A stretch of 64,000 bases of DNA from Enterovibrio gelatinilyticus (GCF_028683095.1 NZ_JAJUBC010000022.1:22308-86307), one strand, 5' to 3'. Counted from the first letter of the stretch, positions 43,055 through 52,467 are shown. Notes: generated by a model from the sequence alone, not told the origin. Translations and numbers: made by a program.

Positions 43055-45577
43055 ATGAACAAAACGGCTTTTCTCAAGGGGCTGCTTGCTGCCTCTGTGG
43101 CAGGAGCGATATCCTCCCCTGCCTTAGCTGCACCCGGCGCACCGATCATTGGTTGGGGCGAAACCAATTTCGCCATCATTGAAGTCAATGACGCTGCCAC
43201 TGCATATAAAGACCTAGTCACTGTCAAACCTTTTGCTGAAGTGCCCGTCTCTTGGGACCGTTGGTCTGGTGACCCAGCTGAATCATGGCGCGTTCTTCTA
43301 AATGGCAACGTTGTTCATGAAGCAAACGTAACGCCATCAGCAAGCCAGAAAGAATCAGCTATTCTGCAAGTAGCTAAAGGCGGTCAATACGACATGGTTG
43401 TTGAGCTTTGTAGTGGCACAGGTGCTGCGCAAACTTGTACACCAAGCGCGCCAAAGCAAATCGTTGTGGCAGACACAGACGGTAGCCACCTTGATCCGTT
43501 GCCAATGAATGTTGACCCTAACAATGGCAACTACACAACCCCAGCAGACACCGTTGTTGGTGCTTATTTTGTTGAATGGGGCGTTTATGGCCGAAAATTT
43601 GCCGTTGATAAAATTCCAGCTCAGAACCTAACACACATTATCTATGGCTTCGTCCCTATTTGTGGCAACAACCCTTCTTTGGAAGACGGCCCCCTAGCGG
43701 CGCTAAACCGCGCGTGTGCAGGCTTACCAGATTATGAAGTTGTTATTCACGACCCATGGGCTGCAGTTCAAATGCCTCACCCGCAGTCTGGGCAATCTTT
43801 CTCATCGTCTTATAAAGGGACTTATGGCCAGATCATGGCGCTCAAGCAGCGTTATCCTGATCTGAAAATCCTTCCATCTATTGGTGGCTGGACGCTTTCT
43901 GACCCGTTCTACGAGTTTGGTGATAAGACTAAACGTGACAAATTTGTCGCTTCCGTTAAGCGTTTCCTACAAACGTGGAAATTCTACGATGGTGTAGACA
44001 TTGACTGGGAATACCCAGGTGGTTCAGGCGCTAACCCTAATCTTGGTGACTCTGCAAAAGACGGTGATACTTATGCCGTATTGATGCAAGAACTCCGCGC
44101 TATGCTAGATGAATTGTCTGCTGACACAGGCCGCACCTACGAGTTGACCTCAGCCGTTGGCGTTGGCTACGACAAAATCGAAGACGTTAACTATGTAGAC
44201 GCTGTGCCATACATGGATTACATCTTTGCGATGACGTACGACTACTATGGCGGTTGGAACAACGTTGTCGGCCATCAAGCAGCGTTGGATTGCGGCAGCC
44301 ACATGTCTGCTGACGAGTGTGCTGGCAAAGGCTTAGACGCTGAAGGGAAACCACGTAAAGGACCTGCTTACACCACTGTTAACGGCGTCAACCTTCTTCT
44401 AGAGAAGGGCGTTCCACCTCAAAAACTGGTTGTTGGTGCAGCAATGTACGGTCGTGGCTGGACAGGTGTTACCGAAGCAAGCATGTCTGACCCAACGAAC
44501 CCAATGACGGGCGTAGGTAACGGCAAAATTGCGGGTTCTTGGGAAGCAGGCGTCATCGACTATAAAGATGTCGTTTCTGACTACGAGAATAAAGCGGGCG
44601 TCGTCCTAGGCTATGACGAACAAGCTGAAGCTCCTTGGGCTTGGGACCCATCAAACGGTGACCTAGTCACTTACGACAACAAACGCTCTGTCATGGCGAA
44701 AGGGGCATATGTTCGTCAAAACAACTTCGCAGGCCTATTTGCTTGGGAGATTGATGCAGACAACGGTGACATCCTTAATGCAATGCAAGAGTCACTGGCT
44801 AAAGACGGTACACAGCCACCACGCAACAAAGCGCCTATTGCCAATGCGGGTGCAGATGTAACAGTTGAAGCAGCGAGCATAGTGTCACTAGACGGTTCAG
44901 CATCAAACGATACTGATGGTCAAGTTGTCGCTTACAGCTGGAAGCAAACTGGCGGTCCATCGGTTGTACTGACTAATGCGAATGCGGTATCCGCTTCTGC
45001 TGATATTCCAGCAGTAACCGTTGACACTCAGTATGTGTTCTCTCTAACCGTCACTGACGACAAAGGTGCTACCTCTGTTGATACCGTGACAGTGATTGCG
45101 AAGAAGCAAGGTGGAACCGAGCCAACCAACACTGCGCCAGTGGCCGCTATCAATGCGCCAGCCACTGCAAAAGCAGGCGACATGGTGTTGGTTGACGCAA
45201 GTGGTTCAAGCGATAAAGATAACGACACGCTGACTTACACATGGGATATCCCAGCAGGAGTTCAAGCAACCGTAAACGGTGCGTCACTATCATTTGTTGC
45301 AGACAGCTACACATCAACCACTAACCTTACGTTCTCTGTGACTGTGTCTGATGGCAAGCTTGCAGATAGCGCATCAGCAACAGTTGCAGTGCAAAAAGAC
45401 GTGACTGACCCAATCTGTGCAAACGCATGGAAAGAAGGCGTGGTTTACAACTCTGGTGATGTAGTGACTCAAGGTGGTAAAGAGTACTCAGCCAAGTGGT
45501 GGACAACCAATGAAGTACCAGGCACTACTGGTCAATGGGGTGTTTGGAAAGAGTTAGGCGCAGCAAACTGCGGATAA
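43055..45577 (+). CDS. chiA: secreted GH18 chitinase with PKD and chitin-binding domains
   Basis: This extracellular chitinase is related to Serratia ChiA and has 840 residues. The signal peptide MNKTAFLKGLLAASVAG and following residues end at about residue 25. A ChiN/Fn3-like domain covers about 26-150. The GH18 barrel spans about 165-590, with SIGGWTLSDPF and the catalytic DGVDIDWEYPG (acid Glu319). Two PKD domains (about 592-685 and 697-785) follow, then a CBM5/12 chitin-binding module (about 788-839, YNSGDVVTQGGKEYSAKWW). The layout indicates an enzyme acting on crystalline chitin. A C-terminal Cys pair brackets the CBM. It is monocistronic. Confidence 0.96.
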   Translation: MNKTAFLKGLLAASVAGAISSPALAAPGAPIIGWGETNFAIIEVNDAATAYKDLVTVKPFAEVPVSWDRWSGDPAESWRVLLNGNVVHEANVTPSASQKESAILQVAKGGQYDMVVELCSGTGAAQTCTPSAPKQIVVADTDGSHLDPLPMNVDPNNGNYTTPADTVVGAYFVEWGVYGRKFAVDKIPAQNLTHIIYGFVPICGNNPSLEDGPLAALNRACAGLPDYEVVIHDPWAAVQMPHPQSGQSFSSSYKGTYGQIMALKQRYPDLKILPSIGGWTLSDPFYEFGDKTKRDKFVASVKRFLQTWKFYDGVDIDWEYPGGSGANPNLGDSAKDGDTYAVLMQELRAMLDELSADTGRTYELTSAVGVGYDKIEDVNYVDAVPYMDYIFAMTYDYYGGWNNVVGHQAALDCGSHMSADECAGKGLDAEGKPRKGPAYTTVNGVNLLLEKGVPPQKLVVGAAMYGRGWTGVTEASMSDPTNPMTGVGNGKIAGSWEAGVIDYKDVVSDYENKAGVVLGYDEQAEAPWAWDPSNGDLVTYDNKRSVMAKGAYVRQNNFAGLFAWEIDADNGDILNAMQESLAKDGTQPPRNKAPIANAGADVTVEAASIVSLDGSASNDTDGQVVAYSWKQTGGPSVVLTNANAVSASADIPAVTVDTQYVFSLTVTDDKGATSVDTVTVIAKKQGGTEPTNTAPVAAINAPATAKAGDMVLVDASGSSDKDNDTLTYTWDIPAGVQATVNGASLSFVADSYTSTTNLTFSVTVSDGKLADSASATVAVQKDVTDPICANAWKEGVVYNSGDVVTQGGKEYSAKWWTTNEVPGTTGQWGVWKELGAANCG

Positions 45578-45637
45578 TTCTTAAGTCTCTCACTAGCCGT
45601 TGACTGAGAGGCCATCGCGATACAGCGAATAGAACCA

Positions 45638-45668
45638 AAAAGGGATGCCTCGGCATCCCTTTTTATTT
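45638..45668. terminator. bidirectional terminator between chiA and moaE
   Basis: AAGGGATGCC/GGCATCCCTT with a 2-base loop is flanked by AAAAA and TTTTT, and lies between two convergent genes. Confidence 0.88.
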
Positions 45669-45694
45669 ATTCAGTCGTTTTGAAGCTTTATAAC

Positions 45695-46135
45695 TTACCA
45701 GCGTTTTGCGGCAGCATCATCGCTATCGCGCGCTTCCACCCAACGTTCGTTATCATTCAAGCGCTCTTTCTTCCAAAAAGGAGCCTGTGTTTTTAAAAAG
45801 TCCATGATGAACTCACATGCTTCAAACGCAGCGTTACGGTGAGCACTGGATACGCCGACAAACACAATCTGATCACCGATGCTCAGCGCACCCACACGAT
45901 GAATAACCCGCACATACGTCAAAGGCCAACGAGCCTTAGCTTGATCAACAATGCTGTTGAGTGATTTTTCTGTCATGCCGGGATAATGTTCAAGTGTCAA
46001 TCCAGTGACATTATCACCCAAGTTCATGTCTCGAACTTTGCCCACAAACGTGACAATCGCACCGTCGCTATCACTGTCATTCAATCGCTGATATTCATCG
46101 GCAATCGAAAAATCTTCGTGCTGCACTGAAATCAT
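45695..46135 (-). CDS. moaE: molybdopterin synthase catalytic subunit MoaE
   Basis: MoaE combines with MoaD thiocarboxylate to convert cyclic pyranopterin monophosphate to molybdopterin. It has 146 residues. Visible family segments are GAIVTFVGKVRDMN (about residues 24-37), LEHYPGMTEKSL, and RVIHRVGALSIGDQIVFVGVSSAHR near 75-99, with Lys in PFWKKE at the active site. It is the last gene of moaABCDE, three bases after moaD. Confidence 0.97.
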   Translation of the reverse strand: MISVQHEDFSIADEYQRLNDSDSDGAIVTFVGKVRDMNLGDNVTGLTLEHYPGMTEKSLNSIVDQAKARWPLTYVRVIHRVGALSIGDQIVFVGVSSAHRNAAFEACEFIMDFLKTQAPFWKKERLNDNERWVEARDSDDAAAKRW

Positions 46136-46138
46136 GGG

Positions 46139-46384
46139 TTACCCCCCAGTGACGGGTGGGAAAAAAGCCACCTCATCACCATCTTTGACCGGTGATGAAA
46201 GATCGGTGATCGTTTGGTTGACTGCCACCAGCAATTTTCCAGATTCGAGCGCTAATGACCATTTGTCACCTTTCGCCGCAAGGTGCTGGCGAATTTCTTC
46301 TGCAGAAGAGTACTCAGCGTCAAGCGTCACAGAACTGGTTCCCACAAGCTCTTTCACTTGAGCAAAGAAAAACACTTGGATCAT
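46139..46384 (-). CDS. moaD: molybdopterin synthase sulfur carrier MoaD
   Basis: This ubiquitin-fold sulfur carrier has 81 residues. It ends with the required Gly-Gly (FFPPVTGG), which is adenylated by MoeB and then thiocarboxylated. It starts [15 protein letters not shown]. It overlaps the end of moaC by four bases (ATGA), so the two are translationally coupled. Confidence 0.97.
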   Translation of the reverse strand: MIQVFFFAQVKELVGTSSVTLDAEYSSAEEIRQHLAAKGDKWSLALESGKLLVAVNQTITDLSSPVKDGDEVAFFPPVTGG

Positions 46385-46860
46385 TGTTCCACCTTAAAGT
46401 GACCAGACTTTCCGCCTGTTTTTTCCAGTAAACGCACCTGCCCAATCACCATGTCTTTTTGCACAGCTTTACACATATCGTAAATCGTCAGCGCTGCAAC
46501 AGAGGCTGCGGTTAGCGCTTCCATCTCTACGCCGGTTTTACCGGTGAGTTTACATAGTGATTCAATACGAACTTGTGAGGTTTCAGGCAGCGCTTCGAGT
46601 GATACTTCCACTTTGGTTAGCATCAGAGGATGGCACAACGGAATCAAATCCCAAGTACGTTTCGCCGCTTGAATTCCCGCGATACGCGCTGTGGCAAACA
46701 CGTCACCTTTGTGGTGTTGGCCTGATACGATCAACTCAAGCGTTTCTGGTGCCATATCAATATAAGCTTCAGCGCGCGCTTCTCTGACTGTCTCAGCTTT
46801 GGCGGAAACATCGACCATGTTGGCTTCGCCAGAAGCATTAATGTGCGTGAACTGACTCAT
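46381..46860 (-). CDS. moaC: cyclic pyranopterin monophosphate synthase MoaC
   Basis: MoaC rearranges the MoaA product (3',8-cyclo-7,8-dihydro-GTP) to cyclic pyranopterin monophosphate. It has 159 residues (E. coli 161). Conserved segments are [20 protein letters not shown] at residues 13-32, [12 protein letters not shown] near 74-85, and [26 protein letters not shown] near 108-133, with the catalytic Lys later in the protein. It starts three bases after moaB. Confidence 0.97.
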   Translation of the reverse strand: MSQFTHINASGEANMVDVSAKAETVREARAEAYIDMAPETLELIVSGQHHKGDVFATARIAGIQAAKRTWDLIPLCHPLMLTKVEVSLEALPETSQVRIESLCKLTGKTGVEMEALTAASVAALTIYDMCKAVQKDMVIGQVRLLEKTGGKSGHFKVEQ

Positions 46861-46863
46861 GGA

Positions 46864-47376
46864 TTATTGACCAAGATGTGGCATAAAGTTACACGGGCGG
46901 TGACTCGCATCGAGTTGCTGCTTGATAATGCCATTCCAACCAGTGCGGCAAGCGCCTGTCGAACCTGGCATACCAAAAATCACGGTATGGTTAGCAAAAC
47001 CCGCAATCGCGCGAGACTGGATAGTCGATGTGCCGATTTCTTGGAAAGAAATCGCGCGGAACAACTCACCAAAGCCTTCAACTTCTTTATCGAAAAGCGG
47101 TTTAATCGCTTCTGGGGTACTATCACGTGACGTAAAACCCGTACCGCCAGTGATCATGATGGCCTGAACGTTTTGATCAGCAATCCACTGCGAAACAATA
47201 GAACGAATTTGATAAATGTCATCGATAACGATTTTTTTGTCTGCCAATGTATGGCCGGCTTCTTTCAGCGCATCAACCAGAAACTGACCAGACGTATCAT
47301 TTTCTTCTGTACGTGTATCTGAAACCGTCAGTACGGCAATTTTTGCTGGCGAAAACTCAGTAACAGCGTGACCCAT
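46864..47376 (-). CDS. moaB: molybdenum cofactor biosynthesis protein MoaB
   Basis: This MogA/MoeA-type pterin-binding fold protein has 170 residues. Signatures are [16 protein letters not shown] near residue 16 and [21 protein letters not shown] near 75-95. In E. coli MoaB is dispensable and its exact step is uncertain; in archaea a homologue adenylates molybdopterin. It is second in moaABCDE, 38 bases after moaA. Confidence 0.95.
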   Translation of the reverse strand: MGHAVTEFSPAKIAVLTVSDTRTEENDTSGQFLVDALKEAGHTLADKKIVIDDIYQIRSIVSQWIADQNVQAIMITGGTGFTSRDSTPEAIKPLFDKEVEGFGELFRAISFQEIGTSTIQSRAIAGFANHTVIFGMPGSTGACRTGWNGIIKQQLDASHRPCNFMPHLGQ

Positions 47377-47414
47377 AAAATCTAAACCTCAACGAATAAT
47401 GTCAATGAACGGTA

Positions 47415-48401
47415 TTAACCGCCGATGGATGCCAGGTGCGGCGTCATGCCGGTATGCCCCTGATCTAGAAAGTGGCTTTCTTTTTTGTTTGAAAGCTGGC
47501 CTTGAATACGTGAAATCAACGCAGTCTCTTGCGAGTCTTCTTGCAACAAATCACGTAGTTCAACACCGTAATCGCCAAACAGGCACATGTGGAGTTTACC
47601 CAGAGCAGAAACACGTAAGCGATTGCAAGAATGACAGAAATCTTTTTTGTACGGCATGATGAGGCCAATTTCACCGAGATAGTCAGGGTGACAATAGACT
47701 TCAGCAGGGCCATCACTCGCCTCTCGCACTTTCATACCCCAACCATTCGCGATGAGATGATTACGGATTGAGACGCCAGATTGATGGTGCTTATCGAAAA
47801 GAGAGTCCATCTCGCCCGTTTGCATCAACTCGATAAAACGCAATTGGATAGGTCGGTCTTTGATCCAACGTAAAAACGCGGGTAGCTCGCCACTGTTTAG
47901 ATCTTTAAGCAGCACCGCATTGACTTTCACTTGTGAAAATCCCGCGTCAAACGCAGCATCGAGCCCTTTCATCACTTGATGAAACTTGTTCTCGCCCGTG
48001 ATCTGATGGAACATTCGAGGGTCAAGGCTATCGATACTGACATTGATATTAGTTAGACCCGCATCTCGCCATTCCTGCGCTTTTTGAGCCAAACGATAAC
48101 CGTTTGTGGTCATCGCGACTTTCTCGATGCCTTCTTGGGCCGAGATCATCGAAATAATATCAGTGAAGTCTTTTCTTAAGCTGGGTTCACCACCGGTGAT
48201 ACGGACTTTAGATGTTCCGCAATCAGCAAACGCCGCAACCACTCGACGCAACTCATCGAGGGAAAGAAAGCTTGAATTCTTCTGGGCAGGTTTATAACCA
48301 TCCGGCAAGCAATAGGTGCACCGAAAGTTACACACGTCTGTAATCGACAACCGCAAGTAGTAAAACTTGCGATCGAAAGAATCTTGAAATTGAACAGCCA
48401 C
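47415..48401 (-). CDS. moaA: GTP 3',8-cyclase MoaA (radical SAM)
   Basis: This radical-SAM enzyme starts molybdenum-cofactor synthesis. The start chosen is the GTG at 48401 ([17 protein letters not shown] follows), with AAAGG six bases upstream; it gives 328 residues (E. coli 329), and a TTG five codons earlier is possible. The radical-SAM cluster ligands are in CNFRCTYC. The C-terminal [4Fe-4S] site begins in [11 protein letters not shown] and ends with MCLFGD. The C-terminal Gly-Gly (LASIGG), needed for activity, is present. It is the first gene of moaABCDE and lies behind a structured leader. Confidence 0.97.
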   Translation of the reverse strand: MAVQFQDSFDRKFYYLRLSITDVCNFRCTYCLPDGYKPAQKNSSFLSLDELRRVVAAFADCGTSKVRITGGEPSLRKDFTDIISMISAQEGIEKVAMTTNGYRLAQKAQEWRDAGLTNINVSIDSLDPRMFHQITGENKFHQVMKGLDAAFDAGFSQVKVNAVLLKDLNSGELPAFLRWIKDRPIQLRFIELMQTGEMDSLFDKHHQSGVSIRNHLIANGWGMKVREASDGPAEVYCHPDYLGEIGLIMPYKKDFCHSCNRLRVSALGKLHMCLFGDYGVELRDLLQEDSQETALISRIQGQLSNKKESHFLDQGHTGMTPHLASIGG

Positions 48402-48416
48402 AAAACACCTTTCCAA

Positions 48417-48525
48417 ATACGGGAGACGGACACATTTCTATGGCCGCCCTGGTGACATAATGTCACGGCCTAGCCCCCATATTCGGGTGAACTTAGCGAA
48501 CTAGGCTTCGGAGTCATTGAAGTAA
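48417..48525 (-). promoter_or_regulatory. probable molybdenum-cofactor (Moco) riboswitch upstream of moaA
   Basis: Read leftward, the leader folds into nested helices. GCCTAG (48501-48506) pairs with CTAGGC (48468-48473). A perfect GTGACAT/ATGTCAC stem (48452-48466) sits inside a GGCC/GGCC pairing (48442-48470). This structure lies immediately upstream of moaA, where the Moco RNA motif of gamma-proteobacteria is located. The position is known for the family; assignment to the Rfam model was not tested. If it is this class, cofactor binding represses moa expression. Confidence 0.65.
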
Positions 48526-48841
48526 GAGACTTGTTTTACACAAAACCTCAAACCAGTGAGGTTAATTTAGCAAACTATGTCATCTATTAACAATAAATGA
48601 CGGTCACTTTTATGTTGAGGCGGCACTTTCACAACTAATTGCTTACCGTCTCAAAACACAAACAGACCTAACACACAACCTTAAAGCACAATTTGGTTTC
48701 AATCTATACACTGGCTGTATCTATGCCTAAATGAGAGGAAGAATCATTTTTTCCTTCATTATGACGAACAGGGCTTACACTTTAAGAGTATTGTGCCAGC
48801 CAATCGTTAGCATTTTGGTATTCAAAATTTGCAGTTTTGAA

Positions 48842-48854
48842 ATGCAATTTGCAA
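48842..48854. promoter_or_regulatory. LuxO-like binding site upstream of the LON-domain gene
   Basis: ATGCAATTTGCAA matches the LuxO consensus TTGCA-N3-TGCAA at all but the first base, and the same core occurs in front of qrr at 52571. A further TTGCA lies 9 bases upstream at 48829. Its centre is about 73 bases before the predicted start of transcription. LuxO binding is inferred. Confidence 0.55.
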
Positions 48855-48894
48855 TGACCACCAGACAAGACGCAGAAACTGGGCGTCGTTTAGT

Positions 48895-48910
48895 AGGCAT
48901 TGAACTTGCA
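48895..48910 (+). promoter_or_regulatory. sigma-54 promoter upstream of the LON-domain gene
   Basis: AGGCAT-TGAAC-TTGCA fits TGGCAC-N5-TTGCA, with the invariant GG (48896-48897) and GC (48908-48909) exactly 10 bases apart. Transcription would start near 48921 and give a leader of about 145 bases, with a CCCGAGT/ACTCGGG hairpin at 48954-48979. Confidence 0.65.
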
Positions 48911-49065
48911 GTATGGATTGAAAGACACAGGTATCTAAGTAGTTCCGGTACTTCCCGAGTCAGCAACACATCACTCGGGGTATAAACCAATGACAATAAT
49001 GCGCAGCATACATAGGCAAATGGCCAAAATAACAATCGCTGCAAGCATATGACTGGGAGCTCACG

Positions 49066-49632
49066 ATGGCAATCACACTACCAATATTGTTTAATAATCG
49101 TCATATATTACCTTCTGGCCGTCTTCCACTTCGCGTGGTGCAAGGAGAACAACTCAATACCGTGAAATATGCCATGCAGCACGGTTTGGATCTTGGCGTA
49201 TGTATGGATGAAACCAGCCCTATTGGCGCAGGTATCGGAACCCGAGTGACGATTGAAGACTTCAACATGGCCAGTGACGATGGCGCTCTGACTATTACCG
49301 TTTGTGGTCATGAGAGTTTTGTCATTGATAGCATCAAAGAAAATGAAGCTGGAATTCTAGACGCACAATGCCAACCTTTACCAAAGTGGCCAGAACGTGC
49401 AGTAAGTAACGATGCCGCGCCATTGGCAGAGCGGTTGCAAATCATGTTCGACCGATACCCAGAACTCAGCTCTCTTCACAAAGCGCCAAATTTCGACAAC
49501 TTAAGCTGGTTGTGCCAACGCTGGTTAGAACTCCTACCCATACCTGCCAGTGAGAAACAAGTGCTAATGGCCGCCAACTCCTGCAGTGATACCGCTGAAT
49601 ATCTACTGAGTTTGATGAAGGATCCTCACTAG
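49066..49632 (+). CDS. LON substrate-binding-domain protein
   Basis: It has 188 residues that resemble the N-terminal LON domain (PUA-like) of Lon protease, with no ATPase and no protease domain. Typical segments are LPILFNNRHILPSGRLPLRV, FGVCMDE-like (LGVCMDETSPIGAGIGTRVTI) and GALTITVCGHESFVI. The C-terminal half is helical. The start MAITLPILFNN has GGGAG ten bases upstream. It lies between moaA and yvcK, alone between a sigma-54 promoter and a strong terminator. Stand-alone LON-domain proteins are widespread but their function is largely unknown. Regulation by LuxO and sigma-54 is suggested by the upstream sites. Confidence 0.85.
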   Translation: MAITLPILFNNRHILPSGRLPLRVVQGEQLNTVKYAMQHGLDLGVCMDETSPIGAGIGTRVTIEDFNMASDDGALTITVCGHESFVIDSIKENEAGILDAQCQPLPKWPERAVSNDAAPLAERLQIMFDRYPELSSLHKAPNFDNLSWLCQRWLELLPIPASEKQVLMAANSCSDTAEYLLSLMKDPH

Positions 49633-49658
49633 TCGCTCCCTGCTGCTGGTTCCAAAGA

Positions 49659-49689
49659 AAGATCAGATAAAATCTGGTCTTTTTTTTCG
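49659..49689 (+). terminator. Rho-independent terminator after the LON-domain gene
   Basis: AGATCAGAT/ATCTGGTCT around AAA (one G-T pair) is followed by TTTTTTT. Confidence 0.88.
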
Positions 49690-49796
49690 CTTCTCGTGAT
49701 CTAAAAATCAAAACAATCAATGAAAAGCAGAAGATTGTGACAGTTTTTACGATCTATGCCTTATTATTGCTGTATACAACAACAAAAGTAATTGCG

Positions 49797-50690
49797 ATGA
49801 CGACTAAAAAAAATAATCAAACAATCGTTGCTATCGGTGGTGGGCATGGTCTCGGACGTATGCTTTCAGCACTGAGTGAATACGGAGAAAATGTTACCGG
49901 TATTGTCACTACCACAGACAATGGCGGTTCAACCGGCAGAATTCGAGCATGTCAGGGGGGTATCGCCTGGGGAGACACCCGCAATTGCATCAACCAATTG
50001 ATTACAGAACCTTCCATCGGTTCAATGATTTTCGAGTATCGATTCAAGGGAAATGGTGAATTAGACGGTCATAACCTAGGAAATCTGATGCTGACAGCGC
50101 TTGATAATTTGTCAATTCGACCATTAGAAGCAATCAATCTCATCCGTGACATGCTGAAAGTGACCACTAACATTGTTCCCATGTCAGAACACCCTGCCGA
50201 CCTTGCTGCACAAACCAGAGCCGGTATCGTCATCTCTGGCGAAACAGACGTCGATGATTTGCCCGAGCCACCAGCAAGACTCATGCTTGATCCTGTCGTA
50301 CCAGCGACCAAAGAAGCAGTACTCGCGATCAACGATGCAGACCTTGTGATACTCGGCCCTGGAAGTTTCTTAACGAGTGTAATGCCACCTATCTTACTGC
50401 CCGAAATCAGTCGTGCCCTCAAGCAAACACAGGCCAACATCGTGTTTGTCCGAAATCTCGGCAAAGAAACAGGCCCTGCAGGCTCCATGTCGCTAAAAAC
50501 GATGCTTTCTTGGTGTGAGCGTTCCATGGGAGGTAGAGCGATTGATATTGTTTTGGGTCCAGATTTGGACGAGGAACTTGAGGATAGTTATCAACAGGTG
50601 GTTGAGGACCTTGCTTCCGCCAACCACCAGTGGAGACATGATAGAGATAAGTTAACGTTATCTATCAAAAAGATCTTGTCTGCTAGCTAA
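49797..50690 (+). CDS. yvcK: YvcK family protein (UDP-sugar-binding, CofD-like fold)
   Basis: YvcK proteins bind UDP-GlcNAc and influence cell-wall synthesis and carbon metabolism in Bacillus and others; in vibrios the gene sits next to luxOU. The start MTTKKNNQTIVAIGGGHGLG at 49797 gives 297 residues; an upstream TTG/GTG start would add 20 residues and is less likely. Signatures are VAIGGGHGLGRML, TTDNGGSTGRIR near residues 46-57 and DLVILGPGSFLTSVMP. Its last 33 bases overlap luxU on the opposite strand. Confidence 0.93.
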   Translation: MTTKKNNQTIVAIGGGHGLGRMLSALSEYGENVTGIVTTTDNGGSTGRIRACQGGIAWGDTRNCINQLITEPSIGSMIFEYRFKGNGELDGHNLGNLMLTALDNLSIRPLEAINLIRDMLKVTTNIVPMSEHPADLAAQTRAGIVISGETDVDDLPEPPARLMLDPVVPATKEAVLAINDADLVILGPGSFLTSVMPPILLPEISRALKQTQANIVFVRNLGKETGPAGSMSLKTMLSWCERSMGGRAIDIVLGPDLDEELEDSYQQVVEDLASANHQWRHDRDKLTLSIKKILSAS

Positions 50691-51011
50691 TGCCTTGTAC
50701 TGAGACGCTGTTCCTTCAATCATCGATGTCAGGCGAGGCAGTTGCTCATGAACCCACGACTCTTGACCTAGCTTGACTCGTGACTCACACTCGCGAGCCA
50801 ATTCTGCTAGCTCGTCTGCACCAAAGCTTGCTGCGCTGCTCTTTATTGCATGACTAATCTCACGCACCTGCATTGCACTCGGTGTTTCAGACAATTCATT
50901 TGAATAACGGCTTAGCTCGTCGCTAAAAACTACCAAAAGAGAAGAAACGGTTTCTTCCCCTACTTCTACTGCCAGCCGCCGCAACGTTTCATGGTTCACT
51001 ATGGACGCCAT
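50658..51011 (-). CDS. luxU: LuxU phosphorelay (HPt) protein
   Basis: LuxU relays phosphate from the quorum-sensing sensor kinases to LuxO. The start MASIVNHETLRRLA at 51011 has AAGGA eight bases upstream and gives 117 residues; an ATG two codons earlier is possible. The phosphorylated histidine lies in REISHAIKSSAASFGA (His54), matching the HPt motif HxxKSSAxxxG. It is encoded 13 bases after luxO and is translated in the same operon. It overlaps yvcK tail to tail by 33 bases. Confidence 0.95.
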   Translation of the reverse strand: MASIVNHETLRRLAVEVGEETVSSLLVVFSDELSRYSNELSETPSAMQVREISHAIKSSAASFGADELAELARECESRVKLGQESWVHEQLPRLTSMIEGTASQYKALASRQDLFDR

Positions 51012-51024
51012 AAACATTTTCCTT

Positions 51025-52467
51025 CTATTGAGATTCTTGCCAACTCTGCAGCTTACGATAAATAGTGGATGGACTAACTTCTAAGAGGCCAGCGGCTTGC
51101 GGGATATTGCCATCACAGGCATCTATCGCAATTTGTATCGCTCGCTTCTCAACCAACCACAAAGGTTCAATATCCGCTTTGCTTGTGATTCCTTGCTTCA
51201 ACATTTCCGTCGCCGCCGAGAATCCACCATCATTTACTCGCTCTATTGCTACTTGAGCATTTCTTATAGGAGGCTGTGATGCAATTTTGACACCAGAAAC
51301 GAGAGACAATGGCGGAGGTAACATATTTTCTGTTACTTCTTGCCCACTATGCAGCACGACTGTGTTACGAATAACGTTCTGTAATTGCCTCACATTACCT
51401 GGCCATTCGTAGTTCAAAAGCCTTTGAGTCACCCCTTCACTAAAGGATCGAAACTCTTTCCCTTCTTCCATGGCAAACATCAATAACAACGACTGAGCAA
51501 TTTCAACGACGTCTTCGCCGCGATCTCTAAGTGGCGGCAATCCTAACGGAATGACATGCAAACGGTAGTAGAGATCCTCTCTAAAATTACCTTTTGATAC
51601 CTCCACCCATGGATCTCTGTTCGTGGCGCAAATAAAACGCACATCGACATGTTTAACCTTGGACGAACCCACCTTTTGAAAGGAACCCGTTTGAATAAAT
51701 CGCAACAGTTTAGATTGAAGATCTAAATCCATTTCGCAGATTTCATCAAGAAACAAAGTACCGCCGTCCGCCAGTTCAGCCGCGCCTTCTCGTTCAGATG
51801 CAGCTCCGGTAAACGCCCCTTTCATATGACCAAACAACTCACTCTCGATCAAATCCTTGGGAATCGCAGCACAGTTAATCGCAACGAACGGCTTTTGGGC
51901 GCGAGCACTTGCTGCATGAATAGCCTCTGCACACACTTCTTTCCCTGTGCCGCTTTCACCAGTAATAAACACCGTTGCCTTGCTAGGCGCAGCAGATTCA
52001 ATAACTCGGTAAACCGCTTGCATGGACAAACTTTGTCCAATAAATCCGTAGTACGAGCCCTCTTGCGCAGAACCCGCGGTTTTGCTTTTTGGCTTTAGTG
52101 CATTGTTCACCGTCGCGCGCAGCAATTCGGCTTCACACGGCTTTATCAAAAAATCACTGGCGCCATAACGTAACGCCTCTACGGCGGCATCTATCGAGCC
52201 ATGTGCGGTCATAATGACAACAGGAATTTCCGGTTGGTGTTTTCGAATTTCAGCCAATACTTCAAAACCAGAAATATCGGGCAAACGCAGATCCAGTAAG
52301 ATCAACGAAAATGTGTGCCCAGAAGAAAAATGATCTAAAGCCTGTTGACCTGTACTTGCTATCTCGACATCGACGTCTAGTGGATTGAGATACGATTTGT
52401 ATAACGCTGCAACTGATGCGGTATCTTCCACCATCAGCACGCGCTTCTTAGCGCCAGAACCTAGCAT
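51025..52467 (-). CDS. luxO: quorum-sensing response regulator LuxO (sigma-54 activator)
   Basis: LuxO~P activates qrr small-RNA genes with sigma-54 at low cell density. It has 480 residues. The receiver domain (about 8-120) has its phospho-acceptor Asp59 in [10 protein letters not shown]. The AAA+ domain has Walker A GESGTGKE at 170-177 and the sigma-54 contact GAFTGA at 217-222. The C-terminal Fis-type helix-turn-helix has [18 protein letters not shown]. It starts [20 protein letters not shown] and is divergent from qrr. Its start codon overlaps a seed match to the Qrr RNA. Confidence 0.97.
   Translation of the reverse strand: MLGSGAKKRVLMVEDTASVAALYKSYLNPLDVDVEIASTGQQALDHFSSGHTFSLILLDLRLPDISGFEVLAEIRKHQPEIPVVIMTAHGSIDAAVEALRYGASDFLIKPCEAELLRATVNNALKPKSKTAGSAQEGSYYGFIGQSLSMQAVYRVIESAAPSKATVFITGESGTGKEVCAEAIHAASARAQKPFVAINCAAIPKDLIESELFGHMKGAFTGAASEREGAAELADGGTLFLDEICEMDLDLQSKLLRFIQTGSFQKVGSSKVKHVDVRFICATNRDPWVEVSKGNFREDLYYRLHVIPLGLPPLRDRGEDVVEIAQSLLLMFAMEEGKEFRSFSEGVTQRLLNYEWPGNVRQLQNVIRNTVVLHSGQEVTENMLPPPLSLVSGVKIASQPPIRNAQVAIERVNDGGFSAATEMLKQGITSKADIEPLWLVEKRAIQIAIDACDGNIPQAAGLLEVSPSTIYRKLQSWQESQ

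Noticed and set aside
48731..48985. Rightward 84-codon frame between moaA and the LON-domain gene
   Set aside because: It runs straight through the LuxO-like box and the sigma-54 promoter, has no convincing ribosome site and is overlapped by an equally poor frame on the other strand.
48921..49065. A second qrr gene after the sigma-54 promoter
   Set aside because: The conserved Qrr core CACCTAGCCAACTGACG and a T-run terminator are absent; the transcript instead leads into the LON-domain gene.
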